A DNA stretch of 64,000 nt from Pestalotiopsis fici W106-1 (lineage: Eukaryota > Ascomycota > Sordariomycetes > Amphisphaeriales > Sporocadaceae): positions 2,604,001-2,668,000 of the forward strand of contig NW_006917094.1 of the NCBI RefSeq assembly GCF_000516985.1, written 5' to 3'. This document shows, one piece after another, positions 11,373-21,901 of this stretch. Both the position numbers and the translations under genes were made by a program. Numbering within the stretch: the stretch's first letter is position 1; each line of letters starts with the position of its first letter. Under the pieces are notes generated by a model. That model did no database searches. It saw only the letters and a program-made list of their open reading frames with translations, and was not told the origin of the DNA.

Positions 11373-11665
11373 TAATCAAAGAGCTCGTGTAGAGTCACCC
11401 ATTGTCCTGGCAGAGAAGTACCTCAATACTACCTAGCCATTCAGCGATTGACTCTGGTAGCGAACGGCATTGTGTGTTTTCTGGTTCGTTCTAATAGGCA
11501 TTTCCGCACGGTACTGCGTCTACCCCCTCAATTCGGATCATCATATTATCCACAATGTAATCTATTGAAGGGGGCTCAACCGTTCGCTTCAGGCAATCTG
11601 AAGCGCCAAAGTACCACACTGGGGCCAGCAGCGTGATAGTTTTTGTCCTCTGGGGCAGCCTGCTA
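11373..11665. other. Short intergenic stretch before the TIR element
   Basis: No gene is supported. A perfect 8-bp hairpin, CGCTTCAG/CTGAAGCG with a 5-nt loop, lies near 11585-11605, and an imperfect CCCCCTCAAT/ATTGAAGGGGG pair near 11523-11573. The stretch ends in the TA target duplication at 11664-11665. Confidence 0.5.
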
Positions 11666-11697
11666 CGGAGCACCAGAGAGCAAACTGTTGAAAAACC
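11666..11697 (+). repeat. Left terminal inverted repeat
   Basis: The reverse complement matches 12029-12060 at all 32 positions. It is preceded by TA at 11664-11665. Confidence 0.9.
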
Positions 11698-11883
11698 AAG
11701 ATTTGGATAAAATCACTCTATTTACAGCAGCAAAAATCCACCCTCCTTTGCCTTTCCCCCCCCTTTTTGGGATTTTTCAACAAAAAGAAAAATGGAAAAA
11801 ACAAAAAAAAGAGGAAAAAAAAAGAGAGAGAAAAAGAGAAAAAATTGATTTTTTTTTAAAAAAATTTCATAATTTAATAACTT

Positions 11884-11983
11884 NNNNNNNNNNNNNNNNN
11901 NNNNNNNNNNNNNNNNNNNNNNNNNNNNNNNNNNNNNNNNNNNNNNNNNNNNNNNNNNNNNNNNNNNNNNNNNNNNNNNNNNN
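11884..11983. other. Assembly gap (100 N)
   Basis: An unbroken run of exactly 100 N. It lies inside the TIR element and directly follows A/T-rich low-complexity sequence where assembly or reads probably failed. Confidence 0.99.
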
Positions 11984-12028
11984 TCTTATTATAACCACGG
12001 ACGAGTGAGCGTATAAGGCTAAAATCGC

Positions 12029-12060
12029 GGTTTTTCAACAGTTTGCTCTCTGGTGCTCCG
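12029..12060 (-). repeat. Right terminal inverted repeat
   Basis: Perfect inverted copy of 11666-11697, followed by TA at 12061-12062. Confidence 0.9.
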
Positions 12061-12084
12061 TAAAAACTAATGATGGTACTTTAG

Positions 12085-13015
12085 GCCGATGAGGAAGCTA
12101 GACTGTTTCGAGAATTTCTCGAGAGCCTCAAAACAGAGGACAAGAAGGGCAACTCGGTGCAAAAGAGCACTTCTAGAACGCCGTTAGGCTCTGAAAGCAG
12201 TCAACCCTCGACGAGATCAAGTCGCTATCATGTCATCTCAAGCGAGACAGAACTTCTCGAGAAGATACGAGATATCAGAGATGAGCTTCACATCCTGAAG
12301 TCTCTAGCAGAGTGCCAGGAACACGTATGGAACGAGACGTTCGCTGTGCTTCTATGAGGTGGCTTTCAATCATCTCGATTTCTTACGCCAAAAGATTTGA
12401 AGAAAGATCTGGAAGACATGATTCCTGAGGCCGAGGAAATCGATAACAAGGTTGGTCATGATTGCCATGGTCTCGATTGCGTGACCGCCGCTGATACACA
12501 ATGGGAAGATCAACACGCTTCTCGGCTTGCGCCTATCAGAACTGAGTCGCTTACAAGCAAACGGCGCGGCAACACAAGCCAATAGACAAGCCAATACTGT
12601 TCTCGTCTTCACAATTATGACAGTAATCTTCGTAAGTGTCCAGCCAACAAAGGAATACAAACAACGACTTGAGAGCTGACGGCGTACTTCACTGCCAGCT
12701 GCCTCTATCTTTTCTCGTCTCTCTTTTCGCACTGGACGTGTCCGTCTTCCCACACGACTCAGAGGGTGTGAAATACAAACCTGAGTGGCTGTTTCCCATG
12801 CTCTGTACGTGTCCCCGAGGTCTTTCCCGATTTCCTCTAATGATCTTACAGTTGGTATTTCTGCCGCGGTTTCGATTCCGGCTATAATGCTCGCTAATAA
12901 CATCGAATCCCTACGAATGAGTTGGAAAAAAATAGTTCACTCTTGGAACCCATGGAAGGATGGTATCCCGAACTGGATGGAAAGACGGAAGCAAACTGAG
13001 TCCAGCGAAGTATAA
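12085..13015 (+). pseudogene. CorA-like Mg2+ transporter domain protein, 5'-truncated remnant
   Basis: The 3' half keeps a credible gene structure. A segment with VLVFTIMTVIF joins across a 67-nt intron (12632-12698, CTGAC branch) to LPLSFLVSLFALDVSVFP. This then joins across a 47-nt intron (12805-12851) to GISAAVSIPAIMLANN and a stop at 13013-13015. The two hydrophobic helices and intervening loop resemble the C-terminal membrane domain of fungal ankyrin/CorA-like proteins. Upstream, the stretch DEEARLFREFLESL begins right after an AG at 12083-12084. Stops at about 12354 and 12583 break the frame, and no splice choice I tried repairs the step near 12450-12560. No N-terminal portion is found beyond the adjacent transposon. 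It is most likely a relic, though a sequencing indel is possible. Confidence 0.6.
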
Positions 13016-14096
13016 TGTGCATGACAACAATGAGCATAAGGTGTCGTCCCAAGGATATCACCAGCTTAACCATTTTCTGCATGAAGGAAGCAGCTTCTAC
13101 ACAAGTCACTCAGGTGCAAAGCGTTGTCAAAAAGCGTTCAAGGTAGTCACAAGTGTTCATGTAGCTAGCTATTCAGAACAGGCTTTCGAGTACCATTTTA
13201 GACATAATTAGTCTTCACATGATATGAAGGTCTCTCAGAAGTGGGTTGAGCACCGAATGTCTGGGTTCAACAAGTTCAAGGTTGAAATCTCATGTGACGG
13301 TTAGACTTTCTTGGCCAAATGCGTATGCCCGAACAGATGTGAACATGCAATCGTTTCGGTCACCGATTTGCAGCCAATTGTCATGTAATAAATTGCTATA
13401 GTACTTTTGCCATGCTTTACTGTATTACCTTGAGACTGGCCTTGACCCGATCATGCCTCCCGCAAATCCGTACGAGCACCGAGAGGTACAGAAAGAATGA
13501 CGACTCGGTATCTGCGCGCTGAGCCTATGTTTTCAAAGTTTCTTACTAATGACATCTGATTGTTGAGTTAATGGCGAGTCTTGTTGATACTATAAAAGAA
13601 AAAGAAAAGAAGAAGAGCAAGAATAGAGCAAAAGAGACCAATCAAGCACCGCTCGTATTGCTTTCGGAACCATGTCGGACGGACCGTATTTAGCCGGGGC
13701 AACTACGCCTACGTTTCACAAAACCCAAATACGAGATGGTCGTCTAAGAGAATAATGACTAGAGGCTTGCGCCGAGAAATGCAGGACTTTCAAAGCGCTG
13801 CCCAACCTTGGCACAGCTGAAATGGAGAAATAGAGGAGGAGTTGATACTAGGTTTTGGGGTGAATATGCAGTGTATACAATACTACCTTAAGTATACTGC
13901 TTCCGGCCGAGACCCACACGAGGGTAGTTTGTCCGTCATTGTCCATGGTGCTTTGGGTTCTGGAAGTGTATTTATAAATTGTCACCGCTGCGTTTCCTAT
14001 CCTTTCGAATCATAGGCTTTTGATTTATAACGTTCTTGCTCTTGGATACCTTGTCTAGTCTTGAGCAAGTGCTGGTCTTAATTCATCAAGGCAATC
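13016..14096. other. Intergenic region
   Basis: No supported gene. A TATTTATAAA string at about 13969-13978 lies some 120 nt upstream of the secreted-protein ATG and is a plausible core promoter. Confidence 0.55.
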
Positions 14097-14855
14097 ATGA
14101 AGCCGTTTACTGTCCTGCTATCAGCAGCCTCCATTTGGTCCCTCGCTCGTGCTACCGAGGACCCGGGGATACCCGAGGACTTTGACGGGAGCGGAGAGAG
14201 CGGTGGTGGACCTCCCGAGCCCCCCGTTGGTTTGCCGACGCCGGTCAAGGAAGAAGATTATGTTTGGGAAGTGACCAACTGGCAAGCAGGCCTGAGCCAC
14301 GGCAATCCGAATGATCCCACGACTGGTTGGTACAGTAAGTAAAGTCATGATTGAACCCCCCGTGCAACCTTTTGGCTCGAAAGCCTCCTTTGCCTTTTGC
14401 CAGACAAGGTTCATGATTGCTGATGACTTGTCCGCTCATTGCGGTGTCTTCTTATAGGTTTCAATGTTTCGGCCCCCGCAATCATGTTCGATGAACGCTA
14501 TGTGCCCGGATTCGATGAGCATTGTGCGGGATCCGCGATGGGATCCCCTCTCGAGTCCGACTTTGTCATGTGCGGGTATACAGGTGGTGGTCTGATAGCA
14601 GCGAGGGTGTTCCCGTCAACAGATAGCACCGAAGCTCATGTAGCCATCGAATACACGTGCGACAGCATGTATGTTCATTTGTCCCGACCTGCGCAGAACC
14701 CCCCCTTTTTTTGATCCCGTTTCCCGCAGGCCTTGCATATGAGTATGGCTAATCATGATTTCAGGAATATCACCGGATTTGCCGTTCAGGAGTGGGCAAG
14801 AGAGAGGCCACCCTATAACTTTACCATTGATCACTTTGCCATGCATGGTGGCTAA
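14097..14855 (+). CDS. Small secreted protein of unknown function
   Basis: Three exons, 14097..14334, 14458..14668 and 14765..14855, join in phase to 179 residues. The introns (123 and 96 nt) have GTAAGT and GTATGT donors with TAG and CAG acceptors. The N-terminus is a signal peptide (hydrophobic core, cleavage probably near ARA/TE at about residue 20). An acidic, Gly/Pro-rich linker follows, then a domain with three cysteines and three N-glycosylation sequons (NVS, NIT, NFT). No transmembrane helix follows the signal. I do not recognise the family. The odd cysteine number would leave one unpaired. Size and secretion would suit a host- or environment-interacting protein, but nothing here shows that. 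Confidence 0.75.
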
Positions 14856-15951
14856 TCAGATGATTGACTCCAAGCGGTTCTTCTTTGGCCAAGGAGCACC
14901 ATTGAAGTGGAAAGGCTCTTACGGCAATGGATAGCATTACCTGGCGGCCGTTGTGGATATATGTGATTTGTTGTTTCTGTACTTGATGAGAAATGTCTAT
15001 AAGAGGACTTTGGAATGACAATATGCGAAGTCAGAAAGGCAAATGCATGTCATAGTATGTAGATAGGGGTATGGGAGGCGGTTATGGATAAAGCACAAAA
15101 GTGTTGACGTACCAAGAGAAACTTGTCACTTTCGGATATTATGTCATAATAGTGAAGAAGACGCTCTCGTCCATCTTGTCTTTCAACACCGACCTCGGGT
15201 CGACGATTCAATATTCGCAACCCGGTGGAACGGAAGGACGGGGTGCTTGGAGTTGCATGAATCGGAGGGCCGAAAGATCTTCCATACCATGTATCACGTA
15301 GTGTCAGGCGGTCGACCTGAGGGAATGCTAGTGTAGTGCTGTTTAACTAGTAGGTCGAGGTATACATGAGAAGCTCTGAGGATCCTACGGCTGTGACTCG
15401 AGATTTTAGCCAGATCCACAACAGATTACACAGATCCAAGACAGTTTGTGACCAGAAGGTCTACAGGAGAGCCTGTTGTCTGCTCTTTAGCAACCCATTT
15501 TTTGGAATTTAGTCTCAGAACGAAACAGTACGCTGCTTACCTACCTACCCACTAACTATGTATTTTGATGAAATGTTGGCGCTCCCGGCTAAACGGTAAA
15601 ATACATCCAGTTATTTGCAGGATGCAGTAGGTCCCGTATACGCATGAAAGCGGCGCAGTCATATTCTTAGTATGAATCGCCCATTTAATATTATGCGGCC
15701 AACACAAGGTAGGTGAGGAGACATTGAATTTCGCTTGGAAACGAGTGCCAGATCATCCAAGGTCGTCTCTTGGCAGGGTCGTTCAGGTACGCGTGGCATC
15801 AATTAGATTGTCGAACAATGGGCCATTCTCCCCTCCTTGCAGCAAGCAAATGTTTCCTTTGCCTATTGGGGCGCGAGTGAGCAAGCGACTGATCACGCAT
15901 TTCTCCAATGATTGAACTTAGTGCTGATATAGGATTTCCCAACCTCCAGGA

Positions 15952-16006
15952 ACCTGCTAACCTAGCTACATTCCTAGGTTAGTGACTTGTTACCTACTTA
16001 GCAGGT
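15952..16006. repeat. Nested inverted repeats
   Basis: The outer arms ACCTGCTA (15952-15959) and TAGCAGGT (15999-16006) are perfect complements. They enclose the perfect inner arms TAACCTAG (15958-15965) and CTAGGTTA (15974-15981). The result is a small nested hairpin of unknown role. Confidence 0.6.
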
Positions 16007-16470
16007 CGTTGCGAAGACGCCGTTGGCTACAACATTTCGAGTTAATGCCAATAGTAAGTCGACTGGGTGAATTTTTGAGTTCTGACAAAAGTCTGTGTGA
16101 CAAAAGTCTATCGCCTTTAGTGAAAGCCTTGATCAAGGGCGATCGTCGGCCCTTGGGATGGGCTAGGTGGTTTTAGGTCCTTAGATAGGTACAGTTGTTG
16201 GTTGCAACGCGGGCACTACTTTTTTGCAACGGGGTACGGATGAGAAGCGCGGGAGTTATTGGATGCGCCATGGAAGAAGAAGTAGAAGGTCAACTTCCTT
16301 TCGTCCGCCCAACGTTTTAGGCTCAGATCATCTCTAGTGCACCTGCTTTTCAGTAGATCTTGTCTCCAGACAGACCATCACGATGTTAGTTTTGATGCAG
16401 GACAAATCGCCTCTAGAGGCATCGCGTGCCAGTCAGCGCGCACAACGTAAGCTTTGTCGGCAGCAACATG

Positions 16471-16530
16471 GATGATGGTGATGATGGTGATGATGGTGAT
16501 GATGGCGATGATGGCGATGATGGCGATGAT
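16471..16530. repeat. GATGATGGY 9-bp minisatellite
   Basis: Three GATGATGGT units are followed by three GATGATGGC units and a trailing GATGAT. The ordered T-to-C switch suggests expansion of single founder units. Confidence 0.9.
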
Positions 16531-17045
16531 TTGGTCGATCGAAAGAACTGATTGAATCTAGATATACTTTGGAGACGAGACAATTGACAGCCAACGTATT
16601 TCGTATGTATGTTTCGTTCACAAGGGTCCATGTCTCTGTAGTACAAAGTGTCATTTTGGAGAAGGTGCCCTGTCAGCGGACCCCTGGAGATGCAACATTG
16701 ATGGCAGCTACTTTTCCCCTCCTTCTCTTACTGCAGCCTGCAACCCAAATACTTTACAGCGCACAAATTGGCAATATACCCCCGAATACTGGAGCTCCTG
16801 TGCATGAAGTTGTATCTACGGTACATGCGCATTGCGTCGTCCCCAACTTGATCGACGGTCCCGCCAGTTTGGTTGGGACGTCTGAGCGACAAGCAAGAAA
16901 AAGAAAAGAGAAGTTAGAGATCTAAAGGTCCAGTTCTTTTGTGTTTTCAGTGAACCATTGCGAAATCCCCTCCAAGGGACAGTCAGTCCACGCCCAGACT
17001 GTGGGGTGCAGAGAAACAGGCTTGGCTAGAGAGCGGAAAGTCGTC

Positions 17046-17083
17046 AGCCAAGTCAAGCCAAGTGAGCCAAGTTGAGCCAAGCC
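17046..17083 (+). promoter_or_regulatory. Cluster of four GCCAAG motifs
   Basis: Four AGCCAAG copies occur within about 37 nt (near 17046, 17056, 17065 and 17075), all in one direction. GCCARG is the published core site of the pH regulator PacC. No gene start is nearby, so function is uncertain. Confidence 0.35.
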
Positions 17084-18004
17084 CGCGGAGCGATCGAATA
17101 GTGACAAACACCACATGGCACTTCGGCACTGCATAAAAACGCCACTGCCAAGTTTGGGCCATTTCGGTTTGTTCGGCTTGAGGCGCCGCAGAGAGACATG
17201 TCAAAGCGACAGCGGGTAACACCGAGACTTGGTAACGGACTGACACAATGGATAGACAAGAGATGCAAACGTGACAGTCGGTGATGACGGACAGAGTGGA
17301 AAGAAGGAAGTCATCGTGGCACCTGTTCTGCTCCACCAACTTTAGTGAATTTGACCTTTGGGGCCCCGCAAAACCACTGCTTTGCCATGATCCATCGTGG
17401 TCCACTCGCTGAGGGGGGAGGACCACCCAAACTGGCGGCAGACGGCTGATGGACTCGACCATCTCGGTCGGAAGGGCAAAGAAAAACCTTCCAAGCAGAT
17501 CTACATCCAGATCCTTTCCCTGTCAAAACGTGTGACTGGGTACTATGACGGCCCCCGATCCAGCAACTCCTCATGATCATCCATTCCACGTACGTCAACA
17601 TATGATTTGAATAAAGGGAAAAAGAGGCATCAAGGGTCCTTGTAATCTGACTAATATGCCTAGCTGGAGGCGACTGACTGCTTGCCTCATGTCGGTTCAG
17701 GTCATTTGGCATGCAAATAACCTGAGATTAGGTGCTGCGGGTTGTACGTTACAGGTCCTGCTGGACAGCCTCGGCAGCCAATACACAATTCAACAATGGC
17801 GCCTCGCCGTCATTACTCAACCATTTTGCCGCACTAAATTGGCATTTATCGACACCCTCGCAATTGTCTCAGGGCGAAGGAAAGATCGAGGCTTCGGCTA
17901 ACGGTTAAGATGCGAAACTGATCTACCAGCAGCTAGGACCGACCTCAAGTCACGACTCACGAGGACCATCACGGAAACAATCACAGAATCTTTGTAACTT
18001 CTTC

Positions 18005-18025
18005 TTTTTTTTTTTTTTTTTTTTT
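18005..18025. repeat. Poly-T run (21 nt)
   Basis: Uninterrupted T homopolymer, read directly. Confidence 0.95.
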
Positions 18026-18707
18026 CGTTTTGGGGTGACGCCTCGGTGGTATTCCCCAGAAAGGATCCTGGGAAAATACTGTGCGTTGCAGTATCTATGT
18101 AGGTTGGTAGCGTATGTAAGATTTGCACTCCGCTTGCGGGGTACCTGTGTCGATCTCTTTGACTTTTTCTTCCACCAAACCACCAAAGCACCACAGGCCG
18201 TCATCTTGGCTTACTTGGCCTTGCGAGCTGCCAATCTGAACTGACTCTGCCTGCTTCTTTCGAGGGGTATGGTTCCATTGTCATGATAATATCGTGGTCA
18301 CAATTCTCGATGATGTTACTTCCCTGCCCCGTCAAGTCATGCAAAAACACACGACAGAGACGCAGGACAACTGTACACATATCTTTCGACTGTGTACTCT
18401 GTAGGATGGGCAGATACCTCCCTCCCTTCTTCGTACCTCGTCCAACCCTTGCATGAAGAAGAGCACACCCAAATCAATTCTACATGCAATAGCCTGGTCG
18501 TCCCGCACATCCGGCCTCCAAAAACCAGCGGCTCATCACTCCAGGTTGTATCTACAGAGTACTACAATCTAATGCTGGCAGTTCCGAGGCTGCGACTGGG
18601 GTAAAGCTCCGGCCACTAGACTCGTAACATCAAATCATCCAGCAGCGCGACAAAGTCATTCCCGCCAATAATCATGCAGTATAAAGCTACCCATCACCAA
18701 TCGCTCC

Positions 18708-18735
18708 GGGGGGGGGGGGGGGGGGGGGGTGGGGG
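18708..18735. repeat. Poly-G run
   Basis: Twenty-two consecutive G, then one T, then five G. Such a run could form a quadruplex and is prone to sequencing length error. Confidence 0.95.
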
Positions 18736-20869
18736 AGTTTGACGAAAGGAACCTTTGCACCCTGTTCTGTCAGGACAGCTCGGCGCATCATCATCTATCT
18801 AGACGCCCCCCGGTAGCCTTGGCTTACTTGTCCCGCACATCAGAACATGTACACGAGCCAATGCAGTCTGGTCTCTCTTTCGGCATGCATGGGTTATTGG
18901 AGATGGGGACGGGGTGCCGAAGCCACACACGCACCCTTTTTCCCTTTTGCGAGACAAGGGGTCACTACCCGTTGTGCCCGTGTCTCGCTCAAAGCTTCCC
19001 CGGACCAGAGCTTCAGGTGTTTGTTCGTCTAGTGTGCCTTTGTACCCGGGGGGAAGGCAATTGGAGATGGGCTGACCCCATTTCAGAAAATCAGATCACA
19101 AAATTCATGTGCCGTTGCCCCAGTCAAGGTAAGTTAGTCGCCTGCTACGTGTATACAAGACGGAGAAGTCTATTACGCATTAGTCTCCGGGAGGACTGCG
19201 ACCACGGCTGTTATTGTTCAGCTATATCCGGCCATTCATATACGTAAGTATCCTGAATAAGTGCGCCCGTAGCCATTTTGTATTGCAAGGATGCAAGATG
19301 AAGCCAGTGGGGAGGGAAACAATATAATTCACTGTCTGCCCCCCCTCGACGCCGACCACCACAATGAGGCATGTCGTCTACTTGGTAGTAGTTCACCATC
19401 AAAGTCATGGCTACATACATACATGGCATTACCTACAGAGGACAGATACAGACTAATGTGCAAAGAGAGCCCGGCTGACTGGAAAGTCGGGGACCCTTAT
19501 GACGCAGACACGTCTGGACTGCTTCTGGGCTGCACACGCATTGACCTGAAAGAATGTCCGGTCCGGTGCTCTCGTTTGATCATTGACGCGATCGCAGCAG
19601 GACGTTTCTTGTACGGCAACGCTGACTAGTGCAGGTAACAGAAGGATTTCTCTTTGGTAATACTTCCTCGTCCCCGAGGCGCTGGATCAGGGATTTTCTT
19701 TTTTTCTTTTTAGCAGACCATGACTACCTAAACGGGGTTCTCGAAAGACCGAAGAGTAGCGCCAAGCTAAAAGGTGGCACAGCGCAAAGAAAGAAGAGAA
19801 GAAAAAAAAAAAGGTCATCTCTTCGGTTGGTCCAATAGTGAATCAATAGTACATCATCTCGACAGGATCACCACGCCCAACGTCACCACGGTCGTGGCTG
19901 TTGTGGGGTCGCTTGTCAGGTATTCCACAAGTATTCGCTTCTAGTCTCGGTCTCTTTTCTGCCTAGCCTAGGCCAGGCCGTTGGGCGGACCGTACGACAA
20001 GCGTCGATTGCGGAACAGATGCGCAAAAGCGGCTTGCTTTTGTCGTGTGTCGATGATTTCTCTCTCTCTGTCTCTTGTCTCTCTTCTACTGCTTCTGTCT
20101 GTCTCGTCTTACCAATTCGGTCAACTAGACGAGTGATCTACTGGTGTACCCAGGGCAATGGTATTTGCCTACTTTAGGTAGTCTGGTCACTAAATCCAAA
20201 GTCAGAACTGGTGTGATTTCTACCCATCTAGTGTAGTCTTACACCTACATAGTACGCCTATATGCTATTCCGTACACTGACCGCAGCAGCTATGGAAGAA
20301 TGGAAGTAATGAGGGTGGCACGTAGGCGTAGGTAGGGCGAGTGACTGGGTCCCTACTACCCAGCAACAGCAGTTAATCTGTTAATCACTATAGGTAACGA
20401 ACGGGTTGGTTACCCCAAGCTTTGAAGTATTACCAATTCATCCCATCCACCCACACACACACTCGATGATTACCCAGTCATTCCAGTCCAGTCTCTCTTT
20501 TCCATATTTATTAATCTCAACAAACTGCCCGTTGCTACCGGGGGCCCCAGTCGCTTGACCCTGGACGTCTTTTCTCCTTTCCCCATATATTTGTATCCTA
20601 CTTAAGCTTTCCACTCCTCTCTCCGCATTTTCTGGACTCTGTTAAACCGCGTCCCCAAATTCCCCCCCAATCTCCATTCTTCGTGGATCTCTTAAACCCC
20701 CATTATAGAGCTCCACCCAAACAAGAATAATAAGAGACCGCCACAACCCTCTCTTCCTCTCCCTTTAAATCAGCCCTGCCAAGCCTGCATACTCTCAACC
20801 TTCTTCAGTTGCACCTCAAACTTTTCTCTTCGCGACGACTCGTCCTGCTGGCACACAAACTCGACAACA

Positions 20870-21901
20870 ATGGCCACCACTACAGAGAGCCATCAACAGG
20901 CTGACCTGGAAAAGTCCATCACAACTGGCACAAATGGTGGTGATATTGGCGACACAACCAGACGCTACGACTATGGAGGAAACCCCATGACCCATATACA
21001 CTCGGGAGCCGACGCGAGGCTGGCTGCCTTTGGAGGAGAGTTTCAACCCGGTCTGTACAAGCCGACGACGCACAGGAAGTTTGCCAATCCCGCGCCTCTC
21101 GGTCTGTCGGCTTTTGCCCTGACGACTTTTGTCCTCTCTCTCATCAATGTCAATGCCCGTGGCGTTGCCGAGCCAAACATTGTTCTGTCCCTGGCTTTTG
21201 GATACGGAGGTCTGGTTCAATTGCTGGCCGGCATGTGGTAAGTGGGACACGATCTTTTGAAAGCTTCCTTTGATTGTCGTGGCGCTTCCCAATGGGAAGA
21301 AATAATGACGAGTTCCATTGCTAATCTCACCGTGCGCGTATAGGGAAATGGCTGTAGGAAACACATTTGGTGCCACTGCACTTTCATCCTACGGCGGCTT
21401 CTGGATCGCCTATGCCATCCTGCTGACGCCGGGCTTCTCTGCCCTGTCGCCGTACACGGAAGCCGCCGACGAGGCGTCAGCCCTGGGCTTTTTCCTGACG
21501 GGCTGGTTCATCTTTACCTTTATCCTGTTCATCCTGACCCTGAAGTCGACTGTCATGTTTTGCATGCTCTTCTTCACCCTCGACCTCGCCTTTCTCATGC
21601 TCGCGTGCGGCGAGTTCGCCGCGGCCAACGGCAACGCGGCCTCGTCGCTCACGCTCAAGCACGCCGGCGGCGGCTTTGGTCTCTTGGCTGCCTTCTTGGC
21701 GTGGTATAATGCCTTTGCCGGTATGGCAGATAAGAGGTATGTTCTAGAACCACCCAAAAAATTCAACCCACATCTCTCGAATTCAAAAAACTGACTCGTC
21801 TTTTCTTTAGCAACTCGTTCTTCCTTATTCCCGTCATTCACTTCCCCTGGTCAGACAAGGGCCGTGAGCAGCGTGGCAAGACTCCTCGTGAGCAAGTCTA
21901 A
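20870..21901 (+). CDS. GPR1/FUN34/YaaH family acetate transporter
   Basis: Three exons, 20870..21237, 21344..21736 and 21811..21901, join in phase to 283 residues. The introns are 106 and 74 nt with GTAAGT and GTATGT donors. The family signature NPAPLGL stands at the start of the first of about six membrane helices, after a hydrophilic N-terminus of roughly 75 residues. Later helices ([55 protein letters not shown]) match the family layout. These plasma-membrane proteins carry acetate or mediate ammonium/acetate-linked export (S. cerevisiae Ady2/Ato, Aspergillus AcpA). The ATG context ACAACAATGG is strong. A pyrimidine-rich leader of about 250 nt precedes it. Carbon-source control is typical of the family but is not shown here. 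Confidence 0.92.

Larger units (their letters stand above)
11666..12060. mobile_element. TIR-bounded DNA transposon, interior unsequenced
   Basis: Perfect 32-bp terminal inverted repeats, 11666-11697 and 12029-12060, begin CGGAGCACC on each outer edge. Both ends are flanked by TA (11664-11665 and 12061-12062), the target-site duplication of Tc1/mariner and pogo/Fot1-type elements. The known interior is A-rich low-complexity sequence that runs into a gap of exactly 100 N, a common placeholder for unknown length. The real element could therefore be a short MITE or a full transposon. No transposase sequence is visible. Confidence 0.8.
14856..20869. other. 6-kb gene-poor region
   Basis: No coding gene is supported on either strand. 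Long frames such as 18729-19247 have no start context, domain or biased composition. It holds a 9-bp minisatellite, a 21-T run, a 22-G run, a GCCAAG motif cluster and CT-rich sequence. The last few hundred bases are C/T-rich and probably the promoter and leader of the acetate transporter. Confidence 0.55.

Noticed and set aside
18729..19247. 172-codon frame right after the G-run
   Set aside because: No start context, no domain, amino-acid composition like random translation.
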